Of a stretch of DNA of 6,397 nucleotides, positions 5,680 to 6,397 are shown one piece after another (the first letter of the stretch is position 1; every line of letters starts with the position of its first letter). This stretch comes from Planctomycetota bacterium. GTDB taxonomy: Bacteria > Planctomycetota > SBBH01 > JACQRN01. The notes under the pieces are model-generated. The model saw only the letters and a list, made by a program, of their open reading frames with translations, was not told where the DNA came from and did not search any database. Made by a program: the position numbers and the translations under genes. Location of the stretch: NCBI GenBank assembly GCA_016206515.1, contig JACQRN010000255.1:1-6397 (forward strand). The letters are read 5' to 3'.

Positions 5680-6397
5680 TGTTCTCAAAGATCCTGATCG
5701 CCAACCGGGGGGAGATCGCGCTGCGCGTGATCCGCGCGTGCAGGACCCTCGGGATCCGCACGGTCGCCGTCTTCTCGGAGGCGGACCGGACGGCGCCGCA
5801 CGTGCGCTACGCCGACGAGGCGTATGCGATCGGGCCGGCGGAACCGTCCGCGAGCTACCTGAACATCGAGAGGATCTTGGGTGCCGCCCGTACAGCGAAG
5901 GCCGACGCGATCCACCCCGGGTACGGGTTCCTCTCCGAGAACGCCGCGTTCGCCGAGGCGTGCGTGCGCGCCGGGATCGTCTTCGTCGGCCCGCCGCCCT
6001 CGGTCCTGCGCTCCGTCGGGGACAAGGACGAGGCCCGCCGCACGATGGCGGCCGCCGGCGTCCCGGTCATCCCCGGGAGCGATCGAGCGCTTGCCGACGC
6101 GGACGAGGCGCGCCGGATCGCCGCGACGCTCGGATACCCGGTCGCCCTGAAGGCCGCCTCCGGCGGCGGCGGTCGCGGGATCCGGCGCGTCGCGGACGCT
6201 GGCGCCCTCGCCGAGGCGTTCGGGCGCGCCGCGCGGGAGGCGCAGCAGGCGTTCGGGGACGGCCGCCTCTACCTCGAGAAGCTCGTCGAAAGCGCCCGGC
6301 ATGTCGAGGTGCAGGTGCTCGGGGACGCCCACGGGAACCTCCGCGCCCTGGGCGAGCGAGCCTGCTCCGTGCAGCGCCGCAACCAGAAGCTCCTCGA
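5679..6397 (+). CDS. accC: Biotin carboxylase (acetyl-/acyl-CoA carboxylase subunit), 5' part
   Basis: Biotin carboxylase uses ATP and bicarbonate to carboxylate biotin on a carrier protein, the first half-reaction of acetyl-CoA and related acyl-CoA carboxylases. The 239 visible residues start with the typical MFSKILIANRGEIALRVIRACRTLGI. They continue with IHPGYGFLSENAAFAEAC, the ATP-grasp region starting at VGDKDEAR, the Gly-rich loop ALKAASGGGGRGI (Lys158, GGGGRG 162-167), EKLVESARHVEVQVLGD and ERACSVQRRNQKLL. The usual ERDCS/ERECS reads ERACS. The gene is cut by the window end, so it is unclear whether this is a stand-alone AccC or a longer propionyl-, methylcrotonyl- or pyruvate-carboxylase-type chain with a biotin domain. 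The symbol is given for the domain and not the exact substrate class. Confidence 0.93.
   Translation, partial: MFSKILIANRGEIALRVIRACRTLGIRTVAVFSEADRTAPHVRYADEAYAIGPAEPSASYLNIERILGAARTAKADAIHPGYGFLSENAAFAEACVRAGIVFVGPPPSVLRSVGDKDEARRTMAAAGVPVIPGSDRALADADEARRIAATLGYPVALKAASGGGGRGIRRVADAGALAEAFGRAAREAQQAFGDGRLYLEKLVESARHVEVQVLGDAHGNLRALGERACSVQRRNQKLL

Noticed and set aside
5685..6332. Minus-strand frame antisense to the biotin carboxylase
   Set aside because: No recognisable motifs, and it mirrors a highly conserved gene on the other strand.

Overview
The window is very GC-rich bacterial chromosome, tightly packed with housekeeping genes. It comes from an organism I cannot name. CdsA, YbeY and Tmk carry substitutions at family signature positions (M-G-G-I-L-D-L-V-D instead of H-G-G-x-x-D-R-x-D in CdsA, H-x3-H-x5-D in YbeY, DPG instead of REPG in Tmk). 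From memory such variants occur in Planctomycetota and other deep, mostly uncultured lineages, but this is a weak hint only.

Layout. Positions 1-43 hold the last 13 codons of an upstream gene. A five-gene, head-to-tail operon follows on the + strand (89-4008): uppS (undecaprenyl diphosphate synthase), cdsA (CDP-diacylglycerol synthase), phoH (PhoH/YbeZ ATPase), ybeY (endoribonuclease) and tmk (dTMP kinase). Every junction in it overlaps (GTGA, a 10-nt or 4-nt overlap, ATGA, ATGA), so translational coupling is very likely. A convergent minus-strand gene (4005-4517) encodes a VOC/glyoxalase-fold protein with an apparent signal peptide and a second, strongly ribosome-bound internal start. Divergent from it is pcm (protein-L-isoaspartate methyltransferase, 4606-5259). 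A large inverted repeat (5265-5347) separates pcm from a small basic minus-strand protein (5352-5567). A divergent intergenic region with a palindrome and four tandem heptamers then leads to the 5' part of a biotin carboxylase (from 5679, cut by the window end).

How the genes work together. UppS and CdsA supply lipid carrier and phospholipid precursors. PhoH and YbeY are the classic paired RNA-processing/ribosome-maturation module. Tmk supplies dTDP. Pcm repairs proteins and the biotin carboxylase feeds malonyl-CoA or a related acyl-CoA route.

Most notable observations. (1) YbeY and Tmk both have unusual N-terminal extensions, and in both cases the extension coincides with a roughly 110-116-bp palindromic DNA element read in frame. 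This resembles the Rickettsia palindromic elements that insert inside genes. (2) The three transcription-unit-leading genes uppS, pcm and accC each have the same TATCCT box 6-7 nt before the start codon and no good Shine-Dalgarno, which predicts leaderless mRNAs. Several genes inside or outside the operon have clear Shine-Dalgarno sequences. (3) The VOC gene seems built to make both an exported and a cytosolic form.
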